A program made the translations under genes and the position numbers. A stretch of 64,000 bases of DNA, from assembly GCA_031119395.1 (NCBI GenBank), contig JAVHYA010000002.1, forward strand, positions 1-64,000, read 5' to 3'. The DNA comes from Pseudomonadota bacterium (lineage in GTDB: Bacteria; Pseudomonadota; Gammaproteobacteria; Burkholderiales; Burkholderiaceae_C). Shown here one piece after another: positions 26,237 to 34,601 of this stretch (the stretch's first letter is position 1; each line of letters opens with the position of its first letter). The notes below the pieces were generated by a model that was given only the letters and a program-made list of their open reading frames with translations, was not told the origin of the DNA and searched no databases.

Positions 26237-26827
26237 TCAGGCGGCTGCAGGCTCCGTCGCCGACTTCGCCGCGCCACCCGCCTTCTTGCGGCCCGGCGCG
26301 ATCATCATGATCATCTGCCGGCCTTCGAGCTTGGGAAACTGCTCCACAACGATCGCATCACCCAGTTCATCGCGGATGCGCTGCAGGAGCGCCAGGCCGA
26401 GTTCCTGGTGCGTGATTTCACGCCCGCGAAAGCGCAAGGTGATCTTGCACTTGTCGCCTTCGTCCAGGAAGCGCCGGATGTTGCGCATCTTGATGTTGTA
26501 GTCGCCGTCGTCGGTCCCGGGCCGGAACTTGATTTCCTTGACCTCGATGACCTTCTGCTTCGACTTCGCCTCGGCCGCTTTCTTCTGCTCGAGAAACTTG
26601 AACTTGCCGTACTCGATCAGCCGGCAGACCGGCGGATTGGCGGCGGCCACCGTCTCGACCAAATCCACGTCGTATTCGCCCGCAAGGCGCAATGCCTCCT
26701 GCAAGCTGACAACGCCCAGCGCTTCGTTGTCGGGGCCGAAAAGGCGGACTTCCGGGGCCATGATTTCCCGGTTCAGGCGGTGTTGGCGTTCCTCGCGCTG
26801 GCGGCGGTCGCGAAATGCAGTAGCGAT
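26237..26827 (-). CDS. infC: Translation initiation factor IF-3, ATC start codon
   Basis: 196 residues when read from an ATC codon at 26825-26827. This gives the N-terminus (I)[20 protein letters not shown] followed by [14 protein letters not shown], which matches full-length IF-3. The first ATG (26761) would remove 22 conserved residues. AAGGA lies about 10 bases before the ATC. Rare start codons are a known feature of infC (AUU in E. coli), where IF-3 discriminates against its own start and so regulates itself. The two-domain structure and the linker [15 protein letters not shown] are intact. Confidence 0.93.
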   Translation of the reverse strand: MATAFRDRRQREERQHRLNREIMAPEVRLFGPDNEALGVVSLQEALRLAGEYDVDLVETVAAANPPVCRLIEYGKFKFLEQKKAAEAKSKQKVIEVKEIKFRPGTDDGDYNIKMRNIRRFLDEGDKCKITLRFRGREITHQELGLALLQRIRDELGDAIVVEQFPKLEGRQMIMMIAPGRKKAGGAAKSATEPAAA

Positions 26828-26850
26828 GGCTTCGATCCTTTGGTCTGTTT

Positions 26851-26900
26851 GCTACAAAAAACGTAGCGAATGCCGCAGCAGGCACGCGCACAAACGGCGA
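26851..26900 (+). repeat. Dispersed palindromic repeat, copy 7 (between thrS and infC)
   Basis: GCTACAAAAAACGTAGC at 26851-26867, then GAATGCCGCAGCAGGC. A divergent copy with GCTAC/GTAGC arms. It lies in the 108-base gap upstream of the infC ribosome-binding site. Confidence 0.6.
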
Positions 26901-26935
26901 TTCGGAACCCAGGCCGAGGCCCGGGTCGTCTCCGG

Positions 26936-28843
26936 TCAACGCTTGTGAGAGATGTCGTCGGCGATCTTTTGGGAGAACGCTTCCACCGACATTGCACCGA
27001 GGTCGGTATTGCCCCGGGCGCGCACTGCGACGGCGCCGGCTTCCTTTTCCTTGTCGCCCACGACAACGATGTAAGGCAGCTTTTGCAACGAATGCTTGCG
27101 TATTTTATACGTGATCTTCTCGTTGTGCAGGTCAAGCACCACTCTAAACCCTTGATTCCGCAGCGTTTTCGCCACTTCGGCGGCGTAATCGGCCTGTCCT
27201 TCGCTGATGTTGAGCACCGCGACCTGCACCGGCGCCAGCCAAGCGGGCAAGGCGCCGGCATGGTGCTCGACCAGCATGCCGATGAAGCGCTCCAGGCTGC
27301 CGACGATCGCGCGATGCAGCATCACGGGGTGCGCACGGCCGCTGGACTCGGTCACATAGTCGGCCCCGAGGCGCTCCGCCGTGTTGAAGTCCACCTGCAT
27401 CGTGCCGCACTGCCACTGGCGGCCGATGGCATCGCGCAGCGTGTACTCGATCTTGGGGCCGTAGAAGGCGCCGTCGCCCGGCGCGATGACGAAGTCGACG
27501 CCGGAACGGCGCAGCGCTTCCATCACCGCGTGCTCGGCCTTGTCCCACAGTTCGTCGGAACCGACCCGGTTGTCCGGACGTGTCGCGACCTTGTAGAGGA
27601 TGTCCGTGAACCCGAAGTCGGCGTACACCTTCTGCAACTGCGCCGTGTACGCCACGCACTCGTCGAGGATCTGGTCCTCCGTGCAGAAGATGTGGCCATC
27701 GTCCTGCGTGAAGCCGCGCACGCGCATGATCCCGTGCAGCGCGCCACTGGGCTCGTTGCGATGGCACTGGCCGAATTCACCATAGCGGATCGGCAGGTCG
27801 CGGTAGCTGCGCAGGTCGTTCTTGAAGATGATGACGTGCCCGGGGCAGTTCATCGGCTTGAGCGCGTAGTCGCGCTTCTCCGATTCCGTCGTGAACATGT
27901 TCTCGCGGTAGTTCTGCCAGTGGCCCGTCTTCTCCCACAGGCTCTTGTCGAGGATCTGCGGGCCCTTCACCTCCTGGTAGCCCGTCTCGCGGTACACCGT
28001 GCGCATGTACTGCTCCACCGCCTGCCACAGCGCCCATCCCTTGGGGTGCCAGAACACGAGGCCCGGCGCCACTTCGTCGATGTGGTACAGGTCCAGCTCC
28101 TTGCCCAGCTTGCGGTGGTCGCGCTTCTCGGCCTCCTCGATGCGCTGGATGTACGCGTCGAGCTGCTTCTTGTCGGCCCAGGCCGTGCCGTAGATCCGCT
28201 GCAGTTGCTCGTTCTTGGCATCGCCGCGCCAGTAGGCGCCTGCCAGCTTCGTCAGCTTGAACACCTTCAGGAAGCGCGTGTTCGGCACGTGCGGGCCACG
28301 GCACATGTCGACGTATTCCTGGTGGTAGTACAGGCCCATCGCCTGCTCGTCGGGCATGTCCTCCACCAGACGCAGCTTGTAGTCCTCCCCGCGCGCCTTG
28401 AAGACCTCGATCACCTCGGCCCGCGGCGTCATCTTCTTGACGACGTCGTAGTCCTGGGCAATGAGCTCCTTCATGCGCTGCTCGATGGCCGCCATGTCTT
28501 CCGGCGTGAACGGACGCTCGTAGGCGATGTCGTAGTAGAAGCCCTCCTCGATCACCGGGCCGATCACCATCTTTGCCGTGGGATAGAGCTGCTTCACCGC
28601 GTGCCCGACCAGGTGGGCCGTCGAGTGGCGGATGATCTCCAGGCCCTCGTCGTCCTTCGGCGTGATGATCTGGAGCCTGGCGTCGTGGTCGATGATGTCG
28701 CTGGCATCGACGAGCCGACCGTCCACCTTGCCGGCGACCGTCATCTTGGCGAGCCCGGGGCCGATGGACTGGGCCACATCGGCCACCGAGACGGGACCGG
28801 GGAACTCGCGGCGCGAGTTGTCGGGAAGCGTGATCTGGATCAT
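26936..28843 (-). CDS. thrS: Threonine-tRNA ligase
   Basis: 635 residues, full length. TGS domain (1-65), editing domain with [17 protein letters not shown] and the class II core follow. The zinc ligands are expected from [12 protein letters not shown], the later histidine in [11 protein letters not shown] and [11 protein letters not shown], and the C-terminal anticodon domain is complete. It is the first gene of the operon thrS-infC-rpmI-rplT-pheS-pheT-ihfA-merR. A leader ORF and terminator upstream form a putative attenuator. Confidence 0.97.
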   Translation of the reverse strand: MIQITLPDNSRREFPGPVSVADVAQSIGPGLAKMTVAGKVDGRLVDASDIIDHDARLQIITPKDDEGLEIIRHSTAHLVGHAVKQLYPTAKMVIGPVIEEGFYYDIAYERPFTPEDMAAIEQRMKELIAQDYDVVKKMTPRAEVIEVFKARGEDYKLRLVEDMPDEQAMGLYYHQEYVDMCRGPHVPNTRFLKVFKLTKLAGAYWRGDAKNEQLQRIYGTAWADKKQLDAYIQRIEEAEKRDHRKLGKELDLYHIDEVAPGLVFWHPKGWALWQAVEQYMRTVYRETGYQEVKGPQILDKSLWEKTGHWQNYRENMFTTESEKRDYALKPMNCPGHVIIFKNDLRSYRDLPIRYGEFGQCHRNEPSGALHGIMRVRGFTQDDGHIFCTEDQILDECVAYTAQLQKVYADFGFTDILYKVATRPDNRVGSDELWDKAEHAVMEALRRSGVDFVIAPGDGAFYGPKIEYTLRDAIGRQWQCGTMQVDFNTAERLGADYVTESSGRAHPVMLHRAIVGSLERFIGMLVEHHAGALPAWLAPVQVAVLNISEGQADYAAEVAKTLRNQGFRVVLDLHNEKITYKIRKHSLQKLPYIVVVGDKEKEAGAVAVRARGNTDLGAMSVEAFSQKIADDISHKR

Positions 28844-28860
28844 GTGAAAACCTGGTTCGG

Positions 28861-28892
28861 AAAAACAAAAAGCGCGGCCGGGAGCCGCGCTT
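28861..28892 (-). terminator. Attenuator terminator upstream of thrS
   Basis: On the minus strand a perfect 9-base stem AAGCGCGGC / GCCGCGCTT with loop TCCCG is followed by TTTTTGTTTTT. It ends 17 bases before the thrS ATG, after the leader ORF at 28933-28995. Its 5' arm and loop can instead pair with 28926-28941 at the leader stop codon (GGCCGG, AGCC and GCGC blocks), forming an antiterminator. Confidence 0.88.
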
Positions 28893-28932
28893 AGCTGGGG
28901 TTCATGGGCTGGTGCGTACCAGCGTGCGCGGG

Positions 28933-28995
28933 CTACCGGCCCATTCCCTTCGGAAAGAGGCCGCTCGATGCGGTGCCGGTAGTTCGCGGTGTCAT
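28933..28995 (-). CDS. Putative thrS leader peptide (Thr-rich, 20 aa)
   Basis: A 20-codon [23 protein letters not shown], stop TAG. Four of codons 2-8 are threonine (ACA, ACT, ACC, ACC). AAAGG lies 10 bases before the ATG. The Thr-codon segment CTACCGGC (28975-28982) is the exact complement of GCCGGTAG (28933-28940), the last codons and stop; that second segment can alternatively pair with the 5' arm of the terminator. This is the 1:2 / 2:3 / 3:4 arrangement of trp/thr-type attenuators. Function is inferred from architecture alone. Confidence 0.75.
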   Translation of the reverse strand: MTPRTTGTASSGLFPKGMGR

Positions 28996-29047
28996 AACCA
29001 CAGTGCCTTTCTCGCCCTTGTTGGTGGGGTGACGGTCGAAGCTTTCG

Positions 29048-29053
29048 ATTCTA
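29048..29053 (-). promoter_or_regulatory. Candidate -10 of the thrS operon
   Basis: TAGAAT on the minus strand, about 50 bases before the leader ATG and after the aceA terminator. No clear -35. The position would give an RNA leader of about 200 bases ahead of thrS. Confidence 0.45.
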
Positions 29054-29093
29054 GCGCGCCGCTCGACGGCCCGCCGGCAGCCGCCCCAGCACG

Positions 29094-29119
29094 AAAAAGC
29101 CCGGTCGGCGCCGGGCTTT
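29094..29119 (-). terminator. Intrinsic terminator after aceA
   Basis: Minus-strand stem AAAGCCCGG / CCGGGCTTT with loop CGCCGA and a TTTTT tail, 27 bases after the aceA stop. It isolates thrS from aceA. Confidence 0.88.
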
Positions 29120-29145
29120 CGGATCACGGCCGGACGGCCGATCAC

Positions 29146-30477
29146 TCAGTGGAACTGCTCTTCTTCCGTCGAGCCCGTCAGCGCCTTCACGCTCGACGAA
29201 CCGCCCTGGATCACGGTGGTCACGTCGTCGAAGTAACCCGCGCCGACTTCCTGCTGGTGCGACACGAAGGTGTAGCCCTGCTCGCGAGCGGCGAACTCCG
29301 GCTCCTGCACCATCTCGACGTAGTGCTTCATGCCTTCGCCGTTGGCATAGGCATGGGCAAACTTGAAGGTGTTGTACCAGTTGACGTGGATGCCGGCCAA
29401 CGTGATGAACTGGTACTTGTACCCAAGCGCCGAGAGTTCTTCCTGGAAGCGGGCGATGGTCTTGTCGTCCAGGTTCTTCTTCCAATTGAACGAGGGCGAG
29501 CAGTTGTACGACAGCAGCTTGCCGGGCGAGGCGGCGTGCACGGCCTGCGCGAATTCGCGGGCGAAGCCGAGGTCGGGCGTGCCGGTCTCGCACCACACCA
29601 GGTCTGCGTAGGGCGCATAGGCGACGCCGCGGCTGATGGCCTGTTCCAGACCGTTCTTCACGCGGTAGAAGCCTTCCTGCGTGCGCTCGCCCGTCAGGAA
29701 GGGCTTGTCGTTCGCGTCATGGTCGGAGGTGATCAGGTTGGCCGCCTCCGCGTCGGTGCGCGCCAGCACGATGGTCGACACACCCATGACGTCAGCCGCG
29801 AAACGGGCGGAAATCAGCTTCTCGCAGGCTTCCTGCGTCGGCACCAGCACCTTGCCGCCCATGTGGCCGCACTTCTTCACGGCCGCGAGCTGGTCCTCGA
29901 AGTGCACGCCGGCGGCGCCCGAGGCAATCATGTTCTTCATCAGTTCGAAGGCGTTCAGCACGCCGCCGAAACCGGCTTCGGCATCCGCCACGATCGGCAG
30001 GAAGTAGTCGATGAATTCCTTGTCGCCAGGATTCACGCCACGCGACCACTGGATCTCGTCGGCGCGCTTGAAGGTGTTGTTGATGCGGCGGACCATCGTC
30101 GGCACCGAGTCGTACGCGTACAGCGACTGGTCGGGGTACATGGTCTCGGAGGTGTTGCCGTCGGCAGCCACCTGCCAGCCGGACAGGTACACGGCTTCCA
30201 GGCCTGCCTTGGCCTGCTGCATGGCCTGGCCGGCGGTGATGGCGCCGAAGGCGTTGACATAGCCCTTCTTGGCGCCACCGTTGATCTTCTCCCACAGCTT
30301 CTCGGCGCCGCGCTTGGCGAGCGTGTGCTCGATCGGCAGCGAGCCGCGCAGGCGGACGACGTCCGCGGCGCTGTAGCCACGCTTGATGCCCTTCCAGCGG
30401 GGGTTGGTCGCCCAGTCCTTCTCGAGGGCGGCGATCTGCTGTTCACGGCTGAGTTGTTCGGTGATGGTCTGAGGCAT
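29146..30477 (-). CDS. aceA: Isocitrate lyase
   Basis: 443 residues. It cleaves isocitrate to glyoxylate and succinate in the glyoxylate shunt, needed for growth on acetate, fatty acids or stored polyhydroxybutyrate. The catalytic signature is KKCGHMGGK (about residue 195), with the substrate loop [10 protein letters not shown] and WETGTPDL-like [13 protein letters not shown] chose the ATG before [13 protein letters not shown], matching the usual start. It is transcribed alone and ends in a terminator. The 250 bases upstream hold three inverted repeats. Confidence 0.96.
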   Translation of the reverse strand: MPQTITEQLSREQQIAALEKDWATNPRWKGIKRGYSAADVVRLRGSLPIEHTLAKRGAEKLWEKINGGAKKGYVNAFGAITAGQAMQQAKAGLEAVYLSGWQVAADGNTSETMYPDQSLYAYDSVPTMVRRINNTFKRADEIQWSRGVNPGDKEFIDYFLPIVADAEAGFGGVLNAFELMKNMIASGAAGVHFEDQLAAVKKCGHMGGKVLVPTQEACEKLISARFAADVMGVSTIVLARTDAEAANLITSDHDANDKPFLTGERTQEGFYRVKNGLEQAISRGVAYAPYADLVWCETGTPDLGFAREFAQAVHAASPGKLLSYNCSPSFNWKKNLDDKTIARFQEELSALGYKYQFITLAGIHVNWYNTFKFAHAYANGEGMKHYVEMVQEPEFAAREQGYTFVSHQQEVGAGYFDDVTTVIQGGSSSVKALTGSTEEEQFH

Positions 30478-30557
30478 GGTCACTCCAGGGTGCGGTGATG
30501 AAAAAAACGGTGCGGCGCGAAACCGTTGCACTCACTGTATCTCAGCCATTCACTCTT

Positions 30558-30575
30558 ATGTCTTATATAAGACAT
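30558..30575. promoter_or_regulatory. Perfect 18-bp palindrome upstream of aceA
   Basis: ATGTCTTATATAAGACAT, fully self-complementary, 81 bases before the aceA ATG. This is the size and form of a dimeric GntR- or similar-type operator; I recall similar palindromes upstream of TCA-cycle genes in betaproteobacteria but cannot confirm the regulator here. Confidence 0.7.
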
Positions 30576-30612
30576 ATTTTTCTTCTTTTGAAATCAATAA
30601 CTTAGCGTGCAG

Positions 30613-30691
30613 TTTTCTCAATGTGGAATTCAATTTCTTGCATTGAGAAAATATGCGGCGGCGCAGCACGCCCGTTTCTCACGATGAGAAA
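30613..30691. promoter_or_regulatory. Pair of TTTCTCA/TGAGAAA inverted repeats upstream of aceA
   Basis: One repeat has arms TTTTCTCAATG (30613-30623) and CATTGAGAAAA (30641-30651) with a 17-base spacer. A second compact one is TTTCTCACGATGAGAAA at 30675-30691. Sharing of the TTTCTCA half-site suggests one regulator binding both. The region is AT-rich compared with the rest of the window. Confidence 0.6.
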
Positions 30692-30730
30692 AGCATTTCT
30701 TGGGTGTGAAAGGCGAACGTGACGCCGCGA

Positions 30731-31144
30731 TCACCCACCCGACAAGCGATGCTTCATCCAGTCGCCGCTGGCGATCTCTGGCGCCGTACGCACCCGATCG
30801 GGATGGATCTCGTAGATCAGGCACTCCACGTCGCCCACGCCAGCGACCGCCACGCGCACGCTGCGACGACGGTACTCGCCGGAGTCGTCGTCCAGCACCT
30901 CCTCCAGGCGGTCCAGTGCGGCCTCGACGTCGGCATTGACCATGTACACCTCGCCGACCACCCGTCCCTCGCCGCCGATCGTCATGCCCGGATAGGCGCC
31001 CAGGTCGTAGAGCGTGCCGGGCACGCAACCCTGCCCCACCCAGTGCGGCGTGGGCCGGAACCGGCGGATGTCATTGCTGCCGCCCGCACGCAGCGTGCCG
31101 TAGACGAAGACATGACGCGGGGGCGAAGGTTCGGGGTCGGGCAT
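30731..31144 (-). CDS. Gamma-glutamylcyclotransferase-like (AIG2/GGCT) protein
   Basis: 137 residues with the fold signature VFVYGTLRAGGSNDIRR at the N-terminus and the catalytic acid in the RLEEVLDD region. Such proteins release 5-oxoproline from gamma-glutamyl compounds. The start before PDPEPSPPRHVFVYGTL is chosen; an ATG eight codons earlier is possible. It diverges from the EamA gene. A hydantoinase/oxoprolinase-type operon lies 17 kb away, but no link is visible. Confidence 0.8.
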   Translation of the reverse strand: MPDPEPSPPRHVFVYGTLRAGGSNDIRRFRPTPHWVGQGCVPGTLYDLGAYPGMTIGGEGRVVGEVYMVNADVEAALDRLEEVLDDDSGEYRRRSVRVAVAGVGDVECLIYEIHPDRVRTAPEIASGDWMKHRLSGG

Positions 31145-31182
31145 GATCCGGCGCTCGTGTCGATCCATATGCCTGCAGTCTA

Positions 31183-32118
31183 TTGACCTCCGCTGCCCCA
31201 CCTCGCCTCCTCGCCTACGGCTGCCTCGCACTGAGCATGTCGCTCGTGGGCAGCTACGTCGCCCTCTCCAAGCCGCTCGCGGCGGCTTTCCCCGTGCTGC
31301 TGCTGGCCTGGCTGCGCTTCGGCATCGCTGCCCTGGCCATGCCGCACTGGCTGCGGCGCCCCGCCGACGAACCGCCCATGACGCGCAGGACGCGCGGCCT
31401 GGTGTTTCTCGAATCCTTCCTCGGCAATTTCCTGTTCTCGATCTGCATGCTCTTCGGCGTGAGCCTGACCAGCGCGGTTTCGGCCGGCGTGATCATGGCG
31501 TCGATCCCCGCGGTGGTGGCCATCGCGAGCTGGCTCTTCCTGGGCGAGCGCATCACGCGGCGCATCGCTGCCGCCATCGCATGTGCGGCGCTGGGCATCG
31601 GCCTGCTGGCGCTCACGCCGCACCACGGCGGCACCGGCGGCGGTGCGGCGGACAGATCGGCGCCCTGGCTGGGCAACCTGCTGGTCTTCTGCGCCGTGCT
31701 GTGCGAGGCGGCCTACGCGGTCATCGGGAAGTCGTTGACCGGCCGCCTCGGCCCCAAGCGGATCTCCTCGCTCATCAACCTCTGGGGCTTCACGCTGTCG
31801 ACGCCCTTCGGCATCTGGTTCGCGCTGCGCTTCGATTTCGCGGGTGTCTCGACCGGGCTGTGGCTGCTGCTCGTGCTCTACGCCCTGGCGGCCAGCATCT
31901 GGACCGTGTGGCTGTGGATGACCGGCCTGCGCAGCGTCCCGGCCTCGCAGGCCGGCGTGTTCACCGTGATGCTGCCGGTGAGCGCCGCGCTGGTCGGTGT
32001 GCTCGTGCTGGGCGAACCCCTGTCGGCCACGCAGATCGTGGCCTTCGGCATGGCCCTGGTCGGGGTCGTGCTCGCCACCTGGCCATCACGTCGTGCGCCG
32101 ACCTTGCCGGCGGTCTGA
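31183..32118 (+). CDS. EamA/DMT-family transporter
   Basis: 311 residues with ten predicted helices and two EamA repeats (boundaries near residue 150). Conserved features include the AVSAGVIMASIPAVVAI and WLFLGERIT segments. Members export amino acids or other small metabolites across the inner membrane. The TTG start at 31183 is needed to include the whole first helix; no ATG covers it. Confidence 0.82.
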   Translation: MTSAAPPRLLAYGCLALSMSLVGSYVALSKPLAAAFPVLLLAWLRFGIAALAMPHWLRRPADEPPMTRRTRGLVFLESFLGNFLFSICMLFGVSLTSAVSAGVIMASIPAVVAIASWLFLGERITRRIAAAIACAALGIGLLALTPHHGGTGGGAADRSAPWLGNLLVFCAVLCEAAYAVIGKSLTGRLGPKRISSLINLWGFTLSTPFGIWFALRFDFAGVSTGLWLLLVLYALAASIWTVWLWMTGLRSVPASQAGVFTVMLPVSAALVGVLVLGEPLSATQIVAFGMALVGVVLATWPSRRAPTLPAV

Positions 32119-32301
32119 AGAACGCCCGCGCCAAAGGCCGTTTTCAGAGGGAAAACACCCTCGAAAAAAACAACAGCTCCCAATGAAAAATTCGCTTTCT
32201 CCCTTGGAAACGCGTTTTTTCTCCTTTAGCATCCGCAATGCCAGTGGAGACGCTGTTTTTCATTGGTAGAACGTTCTATCGAAATCACAAGGAAATCAAC
32301 C

Positions 32302-32739
32302 ATGGCAACTGCAAAGAAAGCACCGGCGAAGAAAGCGCCGGCGAAGAAGGCGGCTCCGGCCAAGAAGGCTGCAGCACCCGCGAAGAAGGCCGCACCGGCC
32401 AAGAAGGCGGCTCCTGCGAAGAAGGCCGCACCGGCGAAGAAGGCGGCTCCCGCCAAGAAGGCCGCGGCGAAGAAGGCCCCCGCCAAGAAGCGCACCCCCA
32501 ACGCCGCCTTCATGAAGGCCCTGACCCCCAGCCCCGCGCTGGCCGCCGTGGTGGGCTCGACCCCGCTGCCGCGCACCGCCATCGTCTCCAAGCTGTGGGA
32601 CTACATCAAGAAGAACGGCCTGCAGGACAAGGCGAACAAGCGCAACATCAACGCCGACGCCAAGCTGAAGGAAATCTTCGGCAAGGCCCAGGTCTCGATG
32701 TTCGAGCTGGCCTCGCTGATCGGCAAGCACGTCAAGTAA
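32302..32739 (+). CDS. Histone H1-like / SWIB-MDM2 domain protein
   Basis: 145 residues. The first 67 are a Lys-Ala-Pro tail made of AKKAAP-type repeats, as in bacterial histone H1-like proteins. Residues 68-145 form a SWIB/MDM2 domain (AAFMKALTPSPALAAVVG, IVSKLWDYIKKNGLQDKANKR, GKAQVSMFELASLIGKHVK). It is expected to bind DNA and compact the nucleoid. The ATG follows AAGGAAA. The upstream space 32119-32301 is AT-rich and probably holds a strong promoter. It ends in a good terminator. Confidence 0.9.
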   Translation: MATAKKAPAKKAPAKKAAPAKKAAAPAKKAAPAKKAAPAKKAAPAKKAAPAKKAAAKKAPAKKRTPNAAFMKALTPSPALAAVVGSTPLPRTAIVSKLWDYIKKNGLQDKANKRNINADAKLKEIFGKAQVSMFELASLIGKHVK

Positions 32740-32762
32740 GACGGCCCAGCCCCCAAAGAAAA

Positions 32763-32787
32763 AGCCGGCGCAAGCCGGCTTTTTCTT
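32763..32787 (+). terminator. Intrinsic terminator after the SWIB gene
   Basis: Stem AGCCGGC / GCCGGCT with a 4-base GCAA loop, flanked by AAAGAAAA and TTTTCTTT, so it can serve both strands and also end the convergent TPP-enzyme gene. Confidence 0.88.
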
Positions 32788-32817
32788 TGCCCGTGCGCCG
32801 GTCGCCGCATGGCGGGT

Positions 32818-34509
32818 TCAGCGCCTCTCCAGAGCCCCGCGCGTGATGGCGCTCAAGGTGCCGCGCGTGGTGATGACCTCCGGGTCCAGCGGGATCTCGA
32901 TCAGCGTGCCGCGGTCGTGCGCCAGGGCCCGCAGCAACGCGTCCTCGAATCCGGCCGTCTGCGTCACCCGCTCGGCCGCATAGCCGTAGGCCCGGGCCAG
33001 CGCGCAGAAATCGGGGTTGTGCAGCGCCGTGCCGCTGACCCGGACGGGGTACTCGCGCTCCTGGTGCATGCGGATGGTCCCGTACATGCCGTTGTTGAGC
33101 AGCACGATGATGCTCTTGCCGCCATGCTGCACGGCCGTGGCGAGCTCCTGCCCGTTCATCAGGAAGTCGCCGTCGCCCGCGATCGTGAAGGCCACGCGCC
33201 CGGTCGCGATGCTGGCGGCGATGCCGGCCGGCACGCCATAGCCCATCGCACCACTGGTGGGCGCCAGCTGCGTCTTGAAGCCCTTGGCCAGTCCGTGGTG
33301 GCGGAAGAAGCGATGGATCCAGCTGGCGAAATTGCCGGCGCCGTTGGTCAACACCGCATCGGCCGGGAGGTGCTTCTGCAGGCACTGCACGATCGCCGGC
33401 ATGTCGATCGGGCCGGGGAGTGGCTGCGGCACGAGATTGGCCTCGTAATCCGCATGCACGGCCTGCGCCCAGTCGCTCCAAGGGAGCTCGGGCGGCGCCG
33501 TGAGCACCTCCAGGGCCCGCGCCGCGGCGTTCATGGTCGTGTTGAACACCAGATCGGCCTGGTACACCCGATGCAGCTCCTCGGCGCTCGCATGGAAATG
33601 CACCAGCTTCTGGGCCGGGCGGGGCGCCTCCAGCAGGGCGTAGCCGCCGGTGGTCATCTCGCCCAGGCGCGGCCCGATCGCGATCACGAGGTCGGCGTCG
33701 CGCACGCGGGCCGCGAGCTTCGGATTGATGCCGATGCCCACGTCGCCCGCGTACAGCGGGTGGTGGTTGTCGAAGGTGTCCTGGAAACGGAAGGCATTGC
33801 CCACCGGCAGTTGCCAGTTCTCCGCGAAGCGCTGCAGCGCCTGGGCGGCCTGCGGCGTCCACCCGCCTCCGCCGGCGATCACGAACGGCCGCCGGGCCGC
33901 CAGCAGCAGCTGCCGCAACTCGCGCAGCCCGCCCGGGTCGGCCCAGGCGAGTGCCGGCTCCACGCGCGCCAGCGGCGCGGCGTCGACGGCGCTGCGCAGC
34001 ATGTCCTCCGGCAGCACGAGGACCACCGGCCCCGGCCGCCCGTTCATCGCCGTGGCGAACGCACGCGCGACGTACTCCGGCAGGCGTGCCGCCTCGTCGA
34101 CCCGCTCCACGCGCTTGGCGAAGCCCTTGGTGCTCGGCCCGAAGAAGCTCTGGAAATCGACTTCCTGAAAGGCCTCGCGGTCGCGGAAGTCGCTGCCGAC
34201 GTCGCCCACCAGCAGCACCATCGGCGTCGAGTCCTGGAAGGCGGTGTGCACGCCGATCGACGCGTTCGTCGCGCCCGGCCCGCGGGTGACGAAGCACACC
34301 CCGGGTCGCCCGGTCAGCTTGCCGTGCGCCTCGGCCATGAAGGCGGCGCCGCCCTCCTGCCGGCAGACCACGAAGCGGATCTCGTCCGCATGGTCGTGAA
34401 AGCCGTCCAGCGCCGCCAGGTAGCTCTCGCCCGGCACACCGAACACATGGGTCACGCCCTGGGCGATGAGGCATTCGACGAGGAGGTGTCCGGCGATCTG
34501 GGTGGTCAT
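32818..34509 (-). CDS. Thiamine-pyrophosphate enzyme, acetolactate-synthase-like
   Basis: 563 residues with the three domains of the family. The catalytic glutamate is in VVCRQEGGAAFMAEA (near residue 51). The TPP/Mg motif is AGDGDFLMNGQELATA, later NNGMYGTIRMH. It lacks a partner small subunit, so a catabolic carboligase or decarboxylase is more likely than valine/isoleucine synthesis. It diverges from tetR, and an operator lies between them. Neighbouring catabolic genes suggest that it acts on a keto acid from the same pathway. Confidence 0.85.
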   Translation of the reverse strand: MTTQIAGHLLVECLIAQGVTHVFGVPGESYLAALDGFHDHADEIRFVVCRQEGGAAFMAEAHGKLTGRPGVCFVTRGPGATNASIGVHTAFQDSTPMVLLVGDVGSDFRDREAFQEVDFQSFFGPSTKGFAKRVERVDEAARLPEYVARAFATAMNGRPGPVVLVLPEDMLRSAVDAAPLARVEPALAWADPGGLRELRQLLLAARRPFVIAGGGGWTPQAAQALQRFAENWQLPVGNAFRFQDTFDNHHPLYAGDVGIGINPKLAARVRDADLVIAIGPRLGEMTTGGYALLEAPRPAQKLVHFHASAEELHRVYQADLVFNTTMNAAARALEVLTAPPELPWSDWAQAVHADYEANLVPQPLPGPIDMPAIVQCLQKHLPADAVLTNGAGNFASWIHRFFRHHGLAKGFKTQLAPTSGAMGYGVPAGIAASIATGRVAFTIAGDGDFLMNGQELATAVQHGGKSIIVLLNNGMYGTIRMHQEREYPVRVSGTALHNPDFCALARAYGYAAERVTQTAGFEDALLRALAHDRGTLIEIPLDPEVITTRGTLSAITRGALERR

Positions 34510-34555
34510 TGGAAAAAGTCGTGCTGCAGAGTTCGGCGATTATCGGCAGTGCCGA

Positions 34556-34587
34556 TTGCGGCCCATAAGAATTAACCATATAGTGAA
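34556..34587 (+). promoter_or_regulatory. tetR promoter with overlapping operator
   Basis: TTGCGG (34556-34561), 17-base spacer, TATAGT (34579-34584). The inverted repeat TTAAC-CATATA-GTGAA (34572-34587) covers the -10. The same repeat form occurs at 35311-35326. It would also control the divergent TPP-enzyme gene. Confidence 0.7.
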
Positions 34588-34601
34588 TTGAAGCCCAGAC
34601 C

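Noticed and set aside
32311-32500. Tandem repeats that at first look like a minisatellite or CRISPR
   Set aside because: They are codons of the Lys-Ala-Pro tail of one ORF, irregular in unit length and without spacers.
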